Of a DNA stretch of 64,000 nucleotides, positions 8,842 to 20,496 are shown in pieces; within the stretch, counting starts at the first letter, position 1; every line of letters starts with the position of its first letter. The stretch is from Costus lasius. Its lineage: Eukaryota; Streptophyta; Magnoliopsida; Zingiberales; Costaceae. The notes under the pieces are model-generated. The model was not told where the DNA came from, did not search any database, and saw only the letters and a list, made by a program, of their open reading frames with translations. The position numbers and the translations under genes were made by a program. Location: contig CM050448.1 of the NCBI GenBank assembly GCA_027563935.2, forward strand, positions 66,473,843 to 66,537,842, read 5' to 3'.

Positions 8842-11077
8842 TGTTGGTGTATATGCCCTAAAGACCAATGTATGGACATGGTCAGGCATTGGTTGAATGT
8901 ACTTTGACAGAACTATTACTCTTTATATAGGCATGGTCATTATTATGCAGACTTCTCTACCTGCATTGATGTATTGAGTTGCATAAATAATGTCCCAGGA
9001 GTTTGGATTGGATCCATTCTCATAAGCTATCCCCAGACAAGGTACCTTAGCAGATATGGGACAACTTTGGTACATGTGAGACTGGTGTATGGGCTGGTTA
9101 GGTGCAGGGCACAGTAACGCAGACATACAGGTGCATTGGATGCACTGGAGTGATCCACCGTGAGGATTGACTTGTCTAGTCAACAAGTCAATCTCACATG
9201 CAAGAGGTTTTGCATTGATCCTTAGACTTGAGGTATTCATGTCTAGACTTGATGATGGGTATGCTTTAATACAGTCTTACGTCTCACCGTAATTGGGAGA
9301 CCAAAACGACTGTCATTGGGCATGTCATAACTCACGTAGAGACATGAATGACCAATAGTAGGATTTGCCCCTTCCTTCTGAGGAAGCATGATATCCACCT
9401 CGGGGCGCCCCACCTTATTGGTGCATGACAGGAAAGTGTGGCCACACTTGTTGAGTCATGACCAATGCATTGGATAATAAACTTGAGACTAATCGAATGG
9501 CAGGATATCAGCTTAGGCAAAGGGATCTGTAATGAAATAGGAATCCTCGTTGCTTGTTAGGAGTTGTTGCCATAATGACTTAAGTCCTATGACATGGGTA
9601 GTAGTGATGTGTTGCTAGATACCCCTCACTACTTATGATGTTTACATCATTGCCATCATCATATGGATCCTACGGGGTCACACGCAATAGACTCTTGACG
9701 TTGCTTTAATCAGAAGCCTTATGATCAAGTTATTGGATAACTTGGATCAATTTGGAAGATTTCATCAGCGCCAATGGGCCTGATAAGTTGGAAGAAAGTT
9801 ATTGGAGCCAAACTTCATTTTTGGCAGGTTGACCCAATATTGACCTAGATTGGTCACATTTGGATTAGGGTTGCATTGGATTAGATCCAATGGCTTAATC
9901 AACCCATTCCATGAAGTTTGGGCTAGCTCATTATCCAATGAGGCCCAATAATTAGTTGTCATGAAGAGGAATTGGCTTAAAAGGGTATAATGGGGAGAAA
10001 TCTCACCCCATTGGCGCCTAGGGGCATAATGGGGTGAGGGAGGCGCCTTTGCTTCATTATGGAAGTAAAGGGCGCCTAGCCCTTCTTCCTTGGATGGAAT
10101 ACTTGCCTCTAAGGCAAGTCTTGGGGCTGATATGGCTTGAGGACTCTTTTGGAAAGAGCTTGGGCGCATGTGAGAAGTAGGGAGATGTTTATGGTAAAGT
10201 CTTGGAGACTTTCCTTATGAACCCTACATGCACCCAACCCCTTGCCCTAGCCGAATTCTTCATGTTGCGCCTAGCCTTTCTCCTTGGATGGAAAGAATGC
10301 CTCTAAGGCATGTCTTGGGCTGATATGGCCATTGGGCAAATTAGGATAGGTTGAATGAGGTTTATGGTAAAGTCTTGGAGACTTTCCTTACCTCAAGACT
10401 CCTTTATCCTAGCCGCCCACTTGGGATAATCCTGGCCATTATCCTTGCCGCCTCTTGTCCTATTTATAGGACCCCTTACCACCCCTTCCAATGTTCAACA
10501 ACTAGGAGGCGTGAACATACATAGAGAGGTGTGAGCAAGGGCAAAGGGTGACAACAACAAAGGCTTGGCGCAACCCTTCTTCCAAGTGGCCGAAAGACAT
10601 CCTTTCTTCTTCTTCTCTTCTTGGCACAAAGAGAAATTGGGCTCGGTGCTTCTCCTTCTATTGTCGCAAGCCCTCTCCCTCTCATAGACATTGGCGCATC
10701 TTGCTTGAAGGTGGCGCAAGCAAAAGAAGAAGAGGGAAGTTCTTGGCGGCATCTTACCTATTCCCTCCTTGGCGTAACTTCACTTAAAGGTGGCGCAAGT
10801 GGAGTGAAGGCTTGATTCTCTTCCCGAGGCTAGCACCAAGCGTGGAAGGGAGCAACGATCAAGGAGTCGACGCGTGGATACTTGTAGAGGGCGAACACAT
10901 GGGCGCCTTCAACATGGCTTCGACATCTAGACAAGCAAAAGAGGTACATCTCTATCACATCCTTGTGTATACTCACTCGCATGGATCCTTGGGAAAGGAA
11001 TGTGTTTCGGGTGTAATGCTTCTTCCGCTGCGTCCTGGGACTGCAAAATTTTAAATTACACCCGGCATTCCCTAACA
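8842..11077 (+). repeat. Cop1 3' LTR
   Basis: Nearly identical to 1821-4055, offset 7021 bases up to a 1-base insertion near 10283. Followed by AAACC, the right target duplication, after which AthA gag continues. Confidence 0.93.
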
Positions 11078-11082
11078 AAACC

Positions 11083-12314
11083 TCACAACTTGGGATCAAC
11101 TGTCAAATTCCTTCTTGATGAAATACTTCCCTCCAAGCAAAACAATTCAGCTAAGAAACCAGATAACTCGTTTCCAACAAAAAGATGGAGAATCTTTCAG
11201 TGAGGCATGGGAGAGATTTAATGAATTACAACGGAAGTGTCCTCACCATGGCATTGAAGATTGGGTTTTATTGCATACTTGTTATAATAGATTACTCTAT
11301 AACACCAGACTAACTGTGGATGCTGCTGCAGGAGGAGCTCTTATGAGAAAAACTATGGATGCTGCCTTTAAACTGCTGGAGGAGATGGCTCTCAATCCCA
11401 ATCAATGGACTTCTGAGAGAGGAGTATTCTACAAACAATCTCAAGGTAAGAGTGAGAGTGATGGATGGCGATCCTTAGCAGAAAAGGTAGATTCTTTATG
11501 CAGTAGATTCGATTCTTTCAAAATGCAAGCTACTGTTGTTTCCTCTATCACTTGCGAAATTTGTGGTAACATCGGTCACTCATATGAAAACTGTAGAGTT
11601 GTTGTAGATCAAGGGGATGAACATGTCAATGCTTTAGGGACTTATAATCAAAGTAAAACCAATGATCCCTACTCTAGTACTTATAACCCTGGATGGAGAA
11701 ATCACCCCAACCTTTCATGGAAAAACAATAACAATGAAAAAGGATAAACTGAGAATAGAGGATTCCAAAGGCAAAATCCAAACCAAAACCAAAACATAAA
11801 TCAGAATTCTAGTGTAGAATCCATGTTTGAAAAAATTATGGCAAATCAAAATCAGTTTATGTCTAATCAAAGCCAAATCATGACAAATTAAAATAGACAA
11901 ATTGAAGAAGTTAAGGAAAGTCTTAATCAAATCAACTCCAGATTGGAAAGAGTAGAGGCACACAATAAGATTTTAGAAAACCAAATTGCACAACAAGCCA
12001 GTACTTCTTATAGACCCCCTGGGAAATTGCCTACTAAACCTGAGATAAACCCTAGGGAGCATTGTAATGCCATCATGACTAGAAGTGGGAAACAACTAGG
12101 AGAGCCTAAAGGGAAGGTTGAATTTAAGGAAAAAGAGTCTTATTATAATCATGATGAGAAATTAGAATTAGAAAATTCCTCTAAACATGAACAAACCCTA
12201 CCTAGTTTAACACCTCAAAAGGGTGATGAACCAAAAGGGGATGTGCCATGTAAAGAAGATAATTCTAAGTCTGATTTGCCTCCACCCTACAGACCACCAA
12301 TACCTTTTTCTTAA
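11083..12314 (+). pseudogene. AthA gag, C-terminal part
   Basis: Continues the capsid block (LTTWDQLSNSFLMKYFPPSK), then RLTVDAAAGGALMRKTMD and a CCHC zinc knuckle at 11553-11594 (C-EI-C-GNIG-H-SYEN-C), the RNA-binding nucleocapsid motif. After that come NQ-rich sequence, a coiled-coil-like stretch (IEEVKESLNQINSRLERVEA) and a polar linker. One frame runs through, with in-frame TAA codons at 11745, 11889 and 12312. Apart from Cop1 and these stops the frame is intact. Confidence 0.85.
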
Positions 12315-13256
12315 AGGCTAGTTCAAAACAAACTAAACAGACAATTTTCCAAATTCCTTGAAATCTTGCAAAAGCTTTACATTAATATTCCTTTTACTGA
12401 AGCTATTTCTCAAATCCCTTCATATGCAAAGTTCTTGAAAGAAATATTGTCTAGTAAGAGAAAGTTAGATGATTATGGTACTTGCACTGTAACATTGACT
12501 GAAGATTGTAGTGCGGTCATTCAAAATAAATTTCCACCAAAACTGAAGGATCCAGGTAGTTTTTCTATACCTTGTTCAATTGGCACTATGGCTTTTGACC
12601 GAGCCTTATGTGATTTAGGTGCAAGTGTAAGTCTAATGCCTCTTTCTATTTACAGGAAACTGAATATAGGAGAGCTGAAACCTACATCCATATCTTTACA
12701 GCTCACGGATTCATCGGTAAAGTATCTTGTAGGTATCTTAGAGAATGTTCCAATCAAGATAGTTGAGTTTTTCATACCTGCAGATTTTGTAGTTTTGGAC
12801 ATGGAAGAAAATTGCAAAAACCCTATAATTCTAGGTAGACCACTGTTAGCCACTGCTAAAGCAAACATAGATGTGAAAGAAGGAAAGATCACTTTTGATA
12901 TCTATGAAAACATTATTGAATTTAATCTTAATGACTCTTTGAATAAACTTTCTTACTCAGGATCATGTTGTAGTGTTGAGGTGATTGATGATATTGTTTA
13001 TGATGTTTGTAATTTATTTGATGAATCCTCAAATATTGAAACTGACAAATCTTCTAAGGAAGTTGATAAAGTGTTACAGGAAAAGAAAGACAAAATTTCA
13101 AGAAGAAGGAGAAAAAGAAGAAGAAGATCTAGATTATTTGACAAAGGAAAGAAAATTTGGAGCAAATTTGGAGATTGTTTCAAGTTCGAGCCTTATGTGG
13201 TTCAATGTGATGCCCAACCCAAAGAAAGATCAGAGGGGCAATCGAGGAATTCATGA
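12315..13256 (+). pseudogene. AthA aspartic protease region
   Basis: Same frame as gag, so originally a gag-pol fusion. LYINIPFTEAISQIPSYAKF leads into the retropepsin with catalytic motif DLGAS (12612-12626) and the flap/ILGRP part (NPIILGRPLLATAKANIDV). The enzyme matures Gag-Pol. After about residue 215 the sequence becomes basic (RRRRKRRRRSR) and stops at 13254. No RT follows; the sequence goes directly to the post-pol hairpin motif, so RT, RNase H and integrase were deleted as one block. Confidence 0.85.
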
Positions 13257-13299
13257 TCACACCTGAGTACGATAGGGTCAAGCTAATGACTTTTAAATT

Positions 13300-13325
13300 A
13301 GCGCTTCTTGGGAGGCAACCCAAGC
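13300..13325 (+). other. Conserved post-coding hairpin GGGAGGCAACCC (AthA)
   Basis: CTTGGG/CCCAAG stem with loop AGGCAA, preceded by AGCGCTT. Found at the end of the coding region in every Athila-like element here: 31659-31683, 41321-41346, 48107-48132, 54091-54113 and 63599-63623. In AthD and AthD2 the first pair is T-A instead of C-G (TTTGGG/CCCAAA). Role unknown. Confidence 0.75.
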
Positions 13326-13409
13326 TTTCTAACCTTTATTTGTTTTATTTTACTTAATTTTTGCTTAGGATTAATTTTTCTTTTATTTTTGTAGGAAAAT
13401 CTTGATTTG

Positions 13410-13850
13410 ATGCAAATTACGGCACTACCGTAAAGTTTGTTACAGTACCGTATTTTCGGTTCACTTTCAACTAGAGAGTTGTGACGAAATTTTGGCACTG
13501 CCGTAAATACTTACACTATACCGTATTTTGTTGTCAAAATCAACCCGAGAATCTCTTCATTTTTACAACACCACCGAAAGTTATTTTACGGTGCCGTATT
13601 TTCATGAAATTTTTTTGATTTTTTTCATCAAAAAAAACAAAATCATTGCAAGATTTTTACGTCGGTACCGTAAATTGCTTCACGGTACCGTATTTTTGAG
13701 TCATTTTCATACAGAGGAGTCCCGAGATTTTACGGCAGTACTGTAAGTTATATTACGGTATCGTATTTCTGATCTAGTTTTGACCCGAGAGCAGTCGTAA
13801 TTTTACGCTAGTGCCGTAAGACATTACACTGCCGTATTTTGTTTTCTGAC
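13410..13850 (+). repeat. Array of ACGGC palindromes in AthA internal UTR
   Basis: Degenerate copies of TTACGGCACTACCGTAA-like and TACGGTACCGTA-like palindromes at intervals of roughly 70-80 bases, separated by A/T-rich spacers ending in CGAGA or similar. The same kind of array is in the LTR. Bases 13851-14355 after it are UTR with no feature I can name. Confidence 0.75.
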
Positions 13851-14355
13851 ACGCGAGCTCTGTGCAGTATTTAGGGTTTTGACCGAACCTTTTTTAGGGT
13901 TTTTACCCTCGTTCTCACTCGTTTTTGAGCCGTTCTTGGATTTCCGATCATCTCCGACCACCTGGGGACGCCGGCGACCTTTCCCGTTCAGCTTTCGTCG
14001 TCGATTAGGTACTCATTTCACCAATTTTACTGATTTGATGAGTTTTTATCAAGTTTCGCCCCTTTCACTCGTTTTCACTCGTTTCTCAACCATTTTGATT
14101 GATTCTTGTTTTCATTTACTCGTTAGAGGACACACTATCAATCCTTTGCTGGATTCAGACTAATTTCCATCACCAATTTGAGCCGAAACATGTTGAACGA
14201 ATTCGAAATCACTGTTCATCGACATTTACTCTGTTTTTCACTCTATTTTTAACTGATAATACTTGTAGAACATGTTGATAGGATGCCAATGACTAGATTT
14301 AAACTGTTATATTGTTATGCATTGAATTATAAGTTTGCAGCTTGAGTTCATACTC

Positions 14356-15720
14356 ATGGCACCGAGAACAAAGTCAATTTGTCCAAGAAGAAAGGGGAAA
14401 GCCCCTGCTGAATCATCTCAACCACAGAACCCCCATGGGATCATCTTCAGAAATGAAATGCAGGAATCCAGATACAACAAAATTTTAGAAAGAAAAATCA
14501 TCAATACCAAGTATGCTGATCAAAGAACATTGGAAGCCTTGGGGCTTTATGAGGACGTACTTTGGATGTTTGAGAGGATCAAGGCTAAGTAGTTCTTCCA
14601 GATGACTCCGCACACTTATCTACCACTTGTTCTGGAGTTCTTGAGCAGCTTAATAATTGACTTGAAGGAATTTTCAAATGGACCTGCAGAGGGGGAAATC
14701 ACTTTTAGATTAGCCAATGAGGAGAGGAAGCTTATATTACAAGAAGTCCGAGATATCTTTGAGTTGAGCATAGGAGGGTATACTGAAATGCCTCTTTGAT
14801 TCATGGAAGGCATCTTCTGGAACCAAATTATAGATGAGAATCATTTCTATGCTGTTTCTGCTAGAGCTAGCAAGATCAATAACCCTTGTATTAAGTATGC
14901 GCACAGGGTTCTAGCACACACTGTGTTTGGGAGAGGAGACAGTGACAGCATGGTCCGTCAACATGAGCTCTATTTTCTTTGGGGGATGCTCAATGGATTG
15001 GCTGTTGATGTTGCTTATTTTATGATCAAACACATGGACAAGGTTGCCAGAGCGAGCAGAGGATCTGTGGTAATAGGAGGTTTAATTACTCCTATAGCTA
15101 GATATTTTGGGATAGAGCCCTATGGAATTGAGTTGGCAAAAGGGAATGCAAGACTAGACATTGAGTCTTGCATAACAATGAAGATGATTATTAGAGAAGG
15201 TGACATTTTTTGTTTGGTCCTTGGACCAAATGTCCCTCCTCTACCCTTACCTCACATTGAGAAGACCACGGTCAGAGAAAGAGCCAATTGGAAATTATCC
15301 CCTAGTGCAGCTAAGGCAGCTTTTACTCCACCGCTTGATACAGTTCCACCGCCACCCACCTAGGGTGGAAGGAGTGATCCCTATAGGATGGAGTCACCTC
15401 CTCATGATTCTTCACAGCCCGCTGGTCTTCCTCACATGGGACGAGGGGTGGTTTTGCTAGCCATCACGATCCAGGTTTTCAGGTGCTCATAGCACAGATG
15501 TACAACCAAGAACGCCGCCTGGATGGGATGCAAGAGACTCTGGGATACATCCACAAGGATATGGAGAGATTGTGAAATCATATGGAAGACATGGGCAACT
15601 TCCTTTATGACCGTTTTGGTTATGCAGATCACAGAGACAATGGATATCAAGGTGATTAAGGAGGAATGCCATACTATGATCCCATGGAGACTGCTGCAAG
15701 GGACTCTGAGGCCACATGAT
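14356..15720 (+). pseudogene. AthA env-like ORF (Athila ORF1 family)
   Basis: ATG 14356 opens MAPRTKSICPRRKGKAPAES, followed by the Athila ORF1-type core: YAHRVLAHTVFGRGDSDSMV, ELYFLWGMLNGLAVDVAYF and VVIGGLITPIARYFGIEPYG. This family occupies the envelope position in Athila; its function is not established, and no strong transmembrane segment is evident here. In-frame stops occur at TAG 14590 and TGA 14797, and the main frame ends at 15361. Further on, a coiled-coil-like QVLIAQMYNQERRLDGMQET appears in another frame up to about 15600. Decayed but largely full-length. Confidence 0.78.
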
Positions 15721-16906
15721 CAGATGGCGATGCGTAGATGCTTTGTGAGTATTATCTTCCTTTATTTCTTTGCTATGCTATATTTTTCTATATCTTATTA
15801 TTGTTTCATATGATGAAGGGAAGGATGATGCTTTACGACCACCGCCACTACTATTCTTGACATGCTTATTTTTTCGATGTGGTTGTACAATAATAATGAT
15901 TACACTGATGATTTACTTTTTAATATGGTTGTACCATGTGATGATGATATTATTTTTCTTGAGATTATTGGATGCATGTGATTTACTTTGCTTGTTGCTT
16001 CTATTTTGAGAGATTTTCATTGATGATGATGATAAGTGTTTTCTTGATGATTTGATTGATGATAAATGAACTCAAATTCATGATTGAAGATATAACCCTA
16101 TCATGTTAAATTTATTTCTTCAATACATATTTGTCTACTGAAATATGATGTTGATTGATGCATAAGATTTTAGGTAGATGTATTATTTGAAGAATAAAAT
16201 TTAAAGGTGAAACTTCTCTTTTGAATAAAATGAGTATATTAGTATGATTTGTGAATTGAGATCAATTGATCAACCTAGTAGATGTTTAGTCTATTAATGC
16301 TATTTGTTAGGAAATAAGAATCCAATATCCATAAAAATAGTGAGAGACTCCCCTACTTGGCACTATGTAAAATTGATAGTGGTACCTAAGACATGGGTTG
16401 AAGTCTATGACAAAAAGATAATGAGAGAAAATGATAATAAGACTCCTCTACTTGGCACTGTGTAAAATTGACAGTGGTATCGAAGAAAAGAGTTGAAGTC
16501 AAAAATAAAAAGTATGTGTCTATGCGGGTACATGTCATCTATGCAAAAATGACAAAAAACATGAAAAAGAAAAAAAATATGTGTGGAAAAAGATCTTGGA
16601 AACCTGCTTCCTGTAAACAAAAGCATAACGGATTTGAACTGAAATTAGGTGAAGTCTTGAGATTGTGAAATTCTATTTATTATATGGTTGAGAAGTTTTA
16701 TTTGATTGAGTTGTAGATCTAGAGGATTGAGTTCTAAGAATGATACGTTTATTTAAAGTTTTGTAAATCAATTGTTAGAATTTTTGATCGATAGGTTGTA
16801 TTTTAGAAATTTATTGAGCATGAAAAGGTTATTCTTTTAACCAAAATTTTGATTTCAAATTTTGATTTTTGCTTGAGGACAAGCAAAGTTTGAGCCTTAT
16901 GTATTT
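15721..16906 (+). other. AthA 3' UTR
   Basis: A/T-rich, no gene. Conserved with the minus-strand UTRs of AthB, AthC and AthE. It holds twin hairpins (separate entry) and near the end GCTTGAGGACAAGCAAAG, also conserved in the other elements. The bases touching the LTR (CCTTATGTATTTT) are not purine-rich, so no standard polypurine tract is visible. Confidence 0.7.
16352..16480 (+). repeat. Twin hairpins in AthA 3' UTR
   Basis: Two copies about 95 bases apart. Copy 1: CACTAT (16361-16366), loop GTAAAATTG, ATAGTG (16376-16381). Copy 2: CACTGT (16456-16461), same loop, ACAGTG (16471-16476). Both arms differ together at one base pair. Counterparts: 27841-27861 and about 27937-27957 (second with one mismatch), 39223-39243 and 39302-39322, 53175-53195 and 53270-53290. 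Confidence 0.75.
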
Positions 16907-17159
16907 TGATGACATCAAAATATATAGTATATTTTGTATCTATTTAGATACCTTTTCATGCTAAATTGAGGATCTTTTACTTGTTTTAATGCTGAATCCA
17001 TCAAATATTGCAAAGTCTACTTCTATTTTGGTTTTTCATAATTTTCAGGCAAAAAGGCATTATTTTAGGGTGTTTTCGAGCAAAATCAAACACATAGAAG
17101 AATTCTCATCATCAAGAAGAAGATACATGACAAATTTCACGCAAAATGGAGCAACTCAC

Positions 17160-17530
17160 CAAAATACAGTAGTGCCGTAACCTATATTATGGTACTGTAT
17201 TTCCATACGATACCGTAATATCGGAGCACCTGCTGTAATTTGGGAAAACTTCATATGTGCAAAAAATACGGCACTGCCGCAAGATTTTACACGGCCGTAT
17301 TTTGAAGCACTTTCGCAACAGACACCATTGTTGAAATTACGGCACTACCATAAACTATTTCACGGGTGGTATTTTCCAGACGTTTCCGACCAGAGAGTTC
17401 AGCCGATTTTACGGCAGTGCCGTGAACCATATTATGGTGCCGTATTTCCTAGCACTTTCAGAACAGAACACTCGAGCAATTTTACGGCAGTGCCGTGAAC
17501 TATTACACTGCCGTATTTCCGTTTTTGAAC
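17160..17530 (+). repeat. ACGGC palindrome array in AthA LTR
   Basis: Modules of about 70-75 bases containing palindromes such as TTTACGGCAGTGCCGT and TGCCGTATTTCC, separated by a recurrent spacer like AGCACTTTCAGAACAGA. Variant copies mostly differ by CG to TG or CA changes. Confidence 0.75.
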
Positions 17531-18302
17531 GCGACTCCCTGGTCAATTTCGACGCCCGATTTTTGTGAAGAAGATTGCGGATGATCCAGATGTTTAAATT
17601 AGATGCCGTAAGAAGAAGAAAGAGAGCTTAAAACGAGAGGATCACGTAGACACCAAAAGCCCCAAATTGCATCCACTATCGAGGGAGAAATCACGGTACA
17701 CACCGCCACGACCAATCCAGAGCACCTCCGGCCGTGATTTTCATACTGAAGCTTCGCCTGGAGAACGAGACAATGTGCCAGAAGTTTTAGAACGAAAGGA
17801 GATCAATTTGAGGAGAAATCAAAGGAAGAAGAAGCGCCGCCACTGCTCACTACTTTCGTTGCAAATTACGGCTGTGAAATATTTCACAGCCATGCTGTAT
17901 TTTCCTAAAATTCCTTTTTTGTTGATTTTTGATCTTCTGAAATTATGGTATTTTGTAATTCCTTCACCATGCTAGCTTAAACTTATTTTGGGACATGGGG
18001 GAGTAATTTCCTTTGATTTTCTTAATGACTAGATAATCTTTTACTTTCATCATGATTATTCTACTTTGATAATTTTACCTATGCGATTATTGCTCTAAGA
18101 TTCTCCTTAGTTTGCTTTTTATCATCATGATTTAGAGTTTTCGCAATAAGGACCGAAAGGTGATTTGCTTGAGAACTTAGAACCCTAAAATTGATTTGTA
18201 AGAACTCACCGTAGGAAACTAGGTTAAGTTCTTATTTCTTTATTTTAGTAAGTTAAATTGCTATGATGATATTAATGAACTTAGGATTGAGTTGTTGTGT
18301 CA

Positions 18303-18553
18303 AACGTGGAGATCTTGCACGAAAGTGAAGATCGGAACGTTGGAGAACCATAGGTAAAACGTGTGTTGAGTCTCGGATGGATGAAAGTGATCCTCGAGAT
18401 TCCACTCGAGGCAATCAACTTAGAACTCAGATGCACGAAAGTGATCTTTGAGTTCTTTGATTGATGATTTGCTTATCTTCAGCTTGGGGTGAATCTTGCG
18501 CGAAAGTGAAGATTTATCTCTGCCTGGTTATCTGCTCGAAAGTGAGATAATCC
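18303..18553 (+). other. Five-hairpin GAAA-loop array (AthA 3' LTR)
   Basis: Same five hairpins as 584-834. H1 here has apical CAC/GTG. H2 has GAT in place of CAC, which weakens its apical stem. H4 has GG at its base, still pairing through G-T (G-U in RNA). Confidence 0.78.
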
Positions 18554-18957
18554 CTTTTTGAAGTAAATTAAGTATTTATCATATTAGAATTGTATTGATG
18601 AACATCTTTATATATCTAGTCATGAAAATCCAAGAGAATGAAACCCTAGTCCCAATTTCTCTCTGATATTATTTTCCCGTGTGTTTTTGCTCTCTACTTG
18701 CCTTTCTCTTTTTCGATTGCCTAGATAGGAAGAAATCAATTACTCGGTACTTGACAGCATAGGTCTCTCTGAGGATCGATATGTACTTTATTACTTCGAG
18801 TATCCGTGCACTTGCGGACACTACAAGTTAGGGACAACAAGTTTTTGGAGCCGTGCCAAGTAGTGACAATAGCCCTGTACGCCAATACCTTTGGCCGCGA
18901 CACCTGAAACGAGTCTATCTGCTAGGATTTAAAAGTGTGTCCTTTCGGATCACATCA

Positions 18958-20484
18958 GAGATGCACAAAGTGACCCATGCTTATTAAGGTGGGCACGCCG
19001 GCCGATTGCACTTGGCAACTCCCCTTATTTAGACAATCTAGGCATTTCATGTCCAGCGAGGGCTGGATACAGCTTGAAACCCTAACCTCTCAATGATGCC
19101 TCTAGAGTTCCACCATGTGCCCAACACATGTGAAAAACTAGTCAAGTCCATTCCGAACCATTATGCCCAGGGTCAACGAGTTTCCTTGTGAAGGCACGTC
19201 CAGGTAAAAACTGGACTAGGGAAACCATTGTCACCACACACCTTCTAAAGATAAGTGGGTGTGTCCCACGAGGGTGGGAAACAGTGCACAATACCACTAA
19301 TCTATAGCTTGATGAGTTACGAGTTAGAAGGCTACTAGACTTGATATTTTTGATTGAGGGTTTTTGAGGTCTCATCCTCTTAGTTTTATCTTATGTCTAA
19401 CATTATAGGTATGCAGTCCTATAGTGATAACATAAAGATAAAACATCACAGATATGCTTTTGCAGATATGAAAAGCAGTAAAGGATGATGTGGTCATAGC
19501 CTAATCAACACATTGAACCAACACATGCCAAAAGTGGGTTCAATGCTTGACCTAGGAAGCAAGCCCCAAGACTAGACCTAAGCAAGCCAACCTCTATCTT
19601 GATCTTCAAGGTTGGCTCCAAGGTCCACCACACCATGGTTTAGCTCTCAAACCCTAGAGGTATCTATAGGGAAACCCTAGAAGCAACCCCATAGGTTTAG
19701 CCAATGCCATGGGCCTTCTTCCAAGCAAGGTGCGCCGCCTTGCAAGCCACAAGATGTACAGCTCTCAAGCCCTAAGGCTCGGCCAATCCATCTTGCACTC
19801 CCCTACAAGGATGAGCCACCCAAGTGGAAGTTTGATGTGCCACCAAGAAAGGTGAGCAACCAACATGCATGCGCCAAAGCTTCTAGCAAGATGTGCCCCT
19901 AATCTTCTTAATTTGATTTACAAGACAAAATAAAATGAAAGGCGGCATGTAGGCCTCACAAGAATACATCACAGACATGCTAAGGGGCTTGACTAATGAC
20001 CACGACATCATGCACAAACAAGGTACTTACTCATGCAATTCTATATGCTCATGAAAAACATAAAATCTAAAATTTTACTTTTTCATTAAAACATATCTCT
20101 CTTCCTTCACCTCTTATCACAAATCTTTTGTTCTTTGTTTCTCTCAGGAGTCTACAAGAGGCATACTAGTTGCCCTCCTTGCAATCCCTAACCTGCTGAG
20201 ATTAGGGCAATCACCCAGTCCATGCCCCGCATAATCTCAACAAGTGTCTCATGATGGGTCTATCCAACCATGAGAGGAGAAATTATCTCTTCCACATATA
20301 GGTTTATCCCAGTCATGTGAAGAGAGCGAAGAACCAAAAGAAATTAAATAGAGGTAAGGAACAAGAAACCTACAATTTTTCTAATTTTTAGAAAAAAACA
20401 TGCGCCATCATGAAATATGCGAAAATCTACATGGCATGTGAGCATATGAAAAGCATAGAAACATTGTTCGAGGTTCGCAAGCCA
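18958..20484 (-). other. CopG untranslated leader
   Basis: About 1.5 kb without a supported gene; several short CAAG- and GCC-rich stretches. It aligns with Cop1 leader 4068-5400 read on the other strand. Confidence 0.7.
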
Positions 20485-20495
20485 CTCTGATACCA
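20485..20495 (-). other. CopG primer-binding site, initiator tRNA-Met
   Basis: CTCTGATACCA on the plus strand is TGGTATCAGAG on the minus strand, one base from the LTR. This fixes the element's orientation. Confidence 0.88.
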
Positions 20496-20496
20496 C

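Larger units (their letters stand above)
1821..11077 (+). mobile_element. Cop1: Ty1/copia retrotransposon inside AthA gag
   Basis: Two long LTRs (1821-4055 and 8842-11077) flank a 4.8 kb interior with an initiator-Met PBS and a purine tract. Flanks are GAACC (1816-1820) and AAACC (11078-11082), a 5-bp target duplication with one difference, and the host gag frame rejoins across it. By eye the LTRs differ at about 25-30 of 2235 positions plus one 1-base indel. The interior is gag-like sequence followed by integrase, RT and RNase H remnants full of stops and deletions. A recent insertion with a ruined interior suggests a non-autonomous copy. Confidence 0.92.
1..18957 (+). mobile_element. AthA: Athila-type Ty3/gypsy retrotransposon, left end outside window
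   Basis: Order seen: partial 5' LTR, tRNA-Asp primer-binding site, gag, protease, env-like ORF, 3' LTR. RT, RNase H and integrase are absent: coding sequence passes from the end of the protease region straight to the conserved GGGAGGCAACCC motif that follows integrase in AthE and AthD. Gag is interrupted by Cop1. The 3' end lies inside the leader of copia element CopG, so AthA is younger than CopG; its own target duplication cannot be checked because the left end is outside the window. The Athila assignment comes from the gag N-terminus (MANNQRTLRDYAAP), the DLGAS protease and the ORF1-type env-like protein. Confidence 0.88.
16907..18957 (+). repeat. AthA 3' LTR, complete (2051 bp)
   Basis: Begins TGATGACATCAAAA and ends GGATCACATCA. 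It contains the ACGGC palindrome array, the GGCTGTGAAAT palindrome (near 17870), the hairpin array, TATA-like TTTATATATC (near 18607), a telo-box-like GAAACCCTAG and the PBS-like relic. Followed at 18958 by CopG leader sequence. Confidence 0.92.

Noticed and set aside
9765..10169. 134-codon minus-strand open frame in the Cop1 3' LTR, and similar frames at 1902-2219, 2311-2499, 3457-3817 and 8923-9240
   Set aside because: They lie wholly in LTRs, recur only because the LTR is duplicated, are broken in one copy or the other, and show no recognisable domain.
19142..19375. 77-codon minus-strand frame in the CopG leader
   Set aside because: The matching Cop1 leader does not keep the frame, and the region is an untranslated leader in both.
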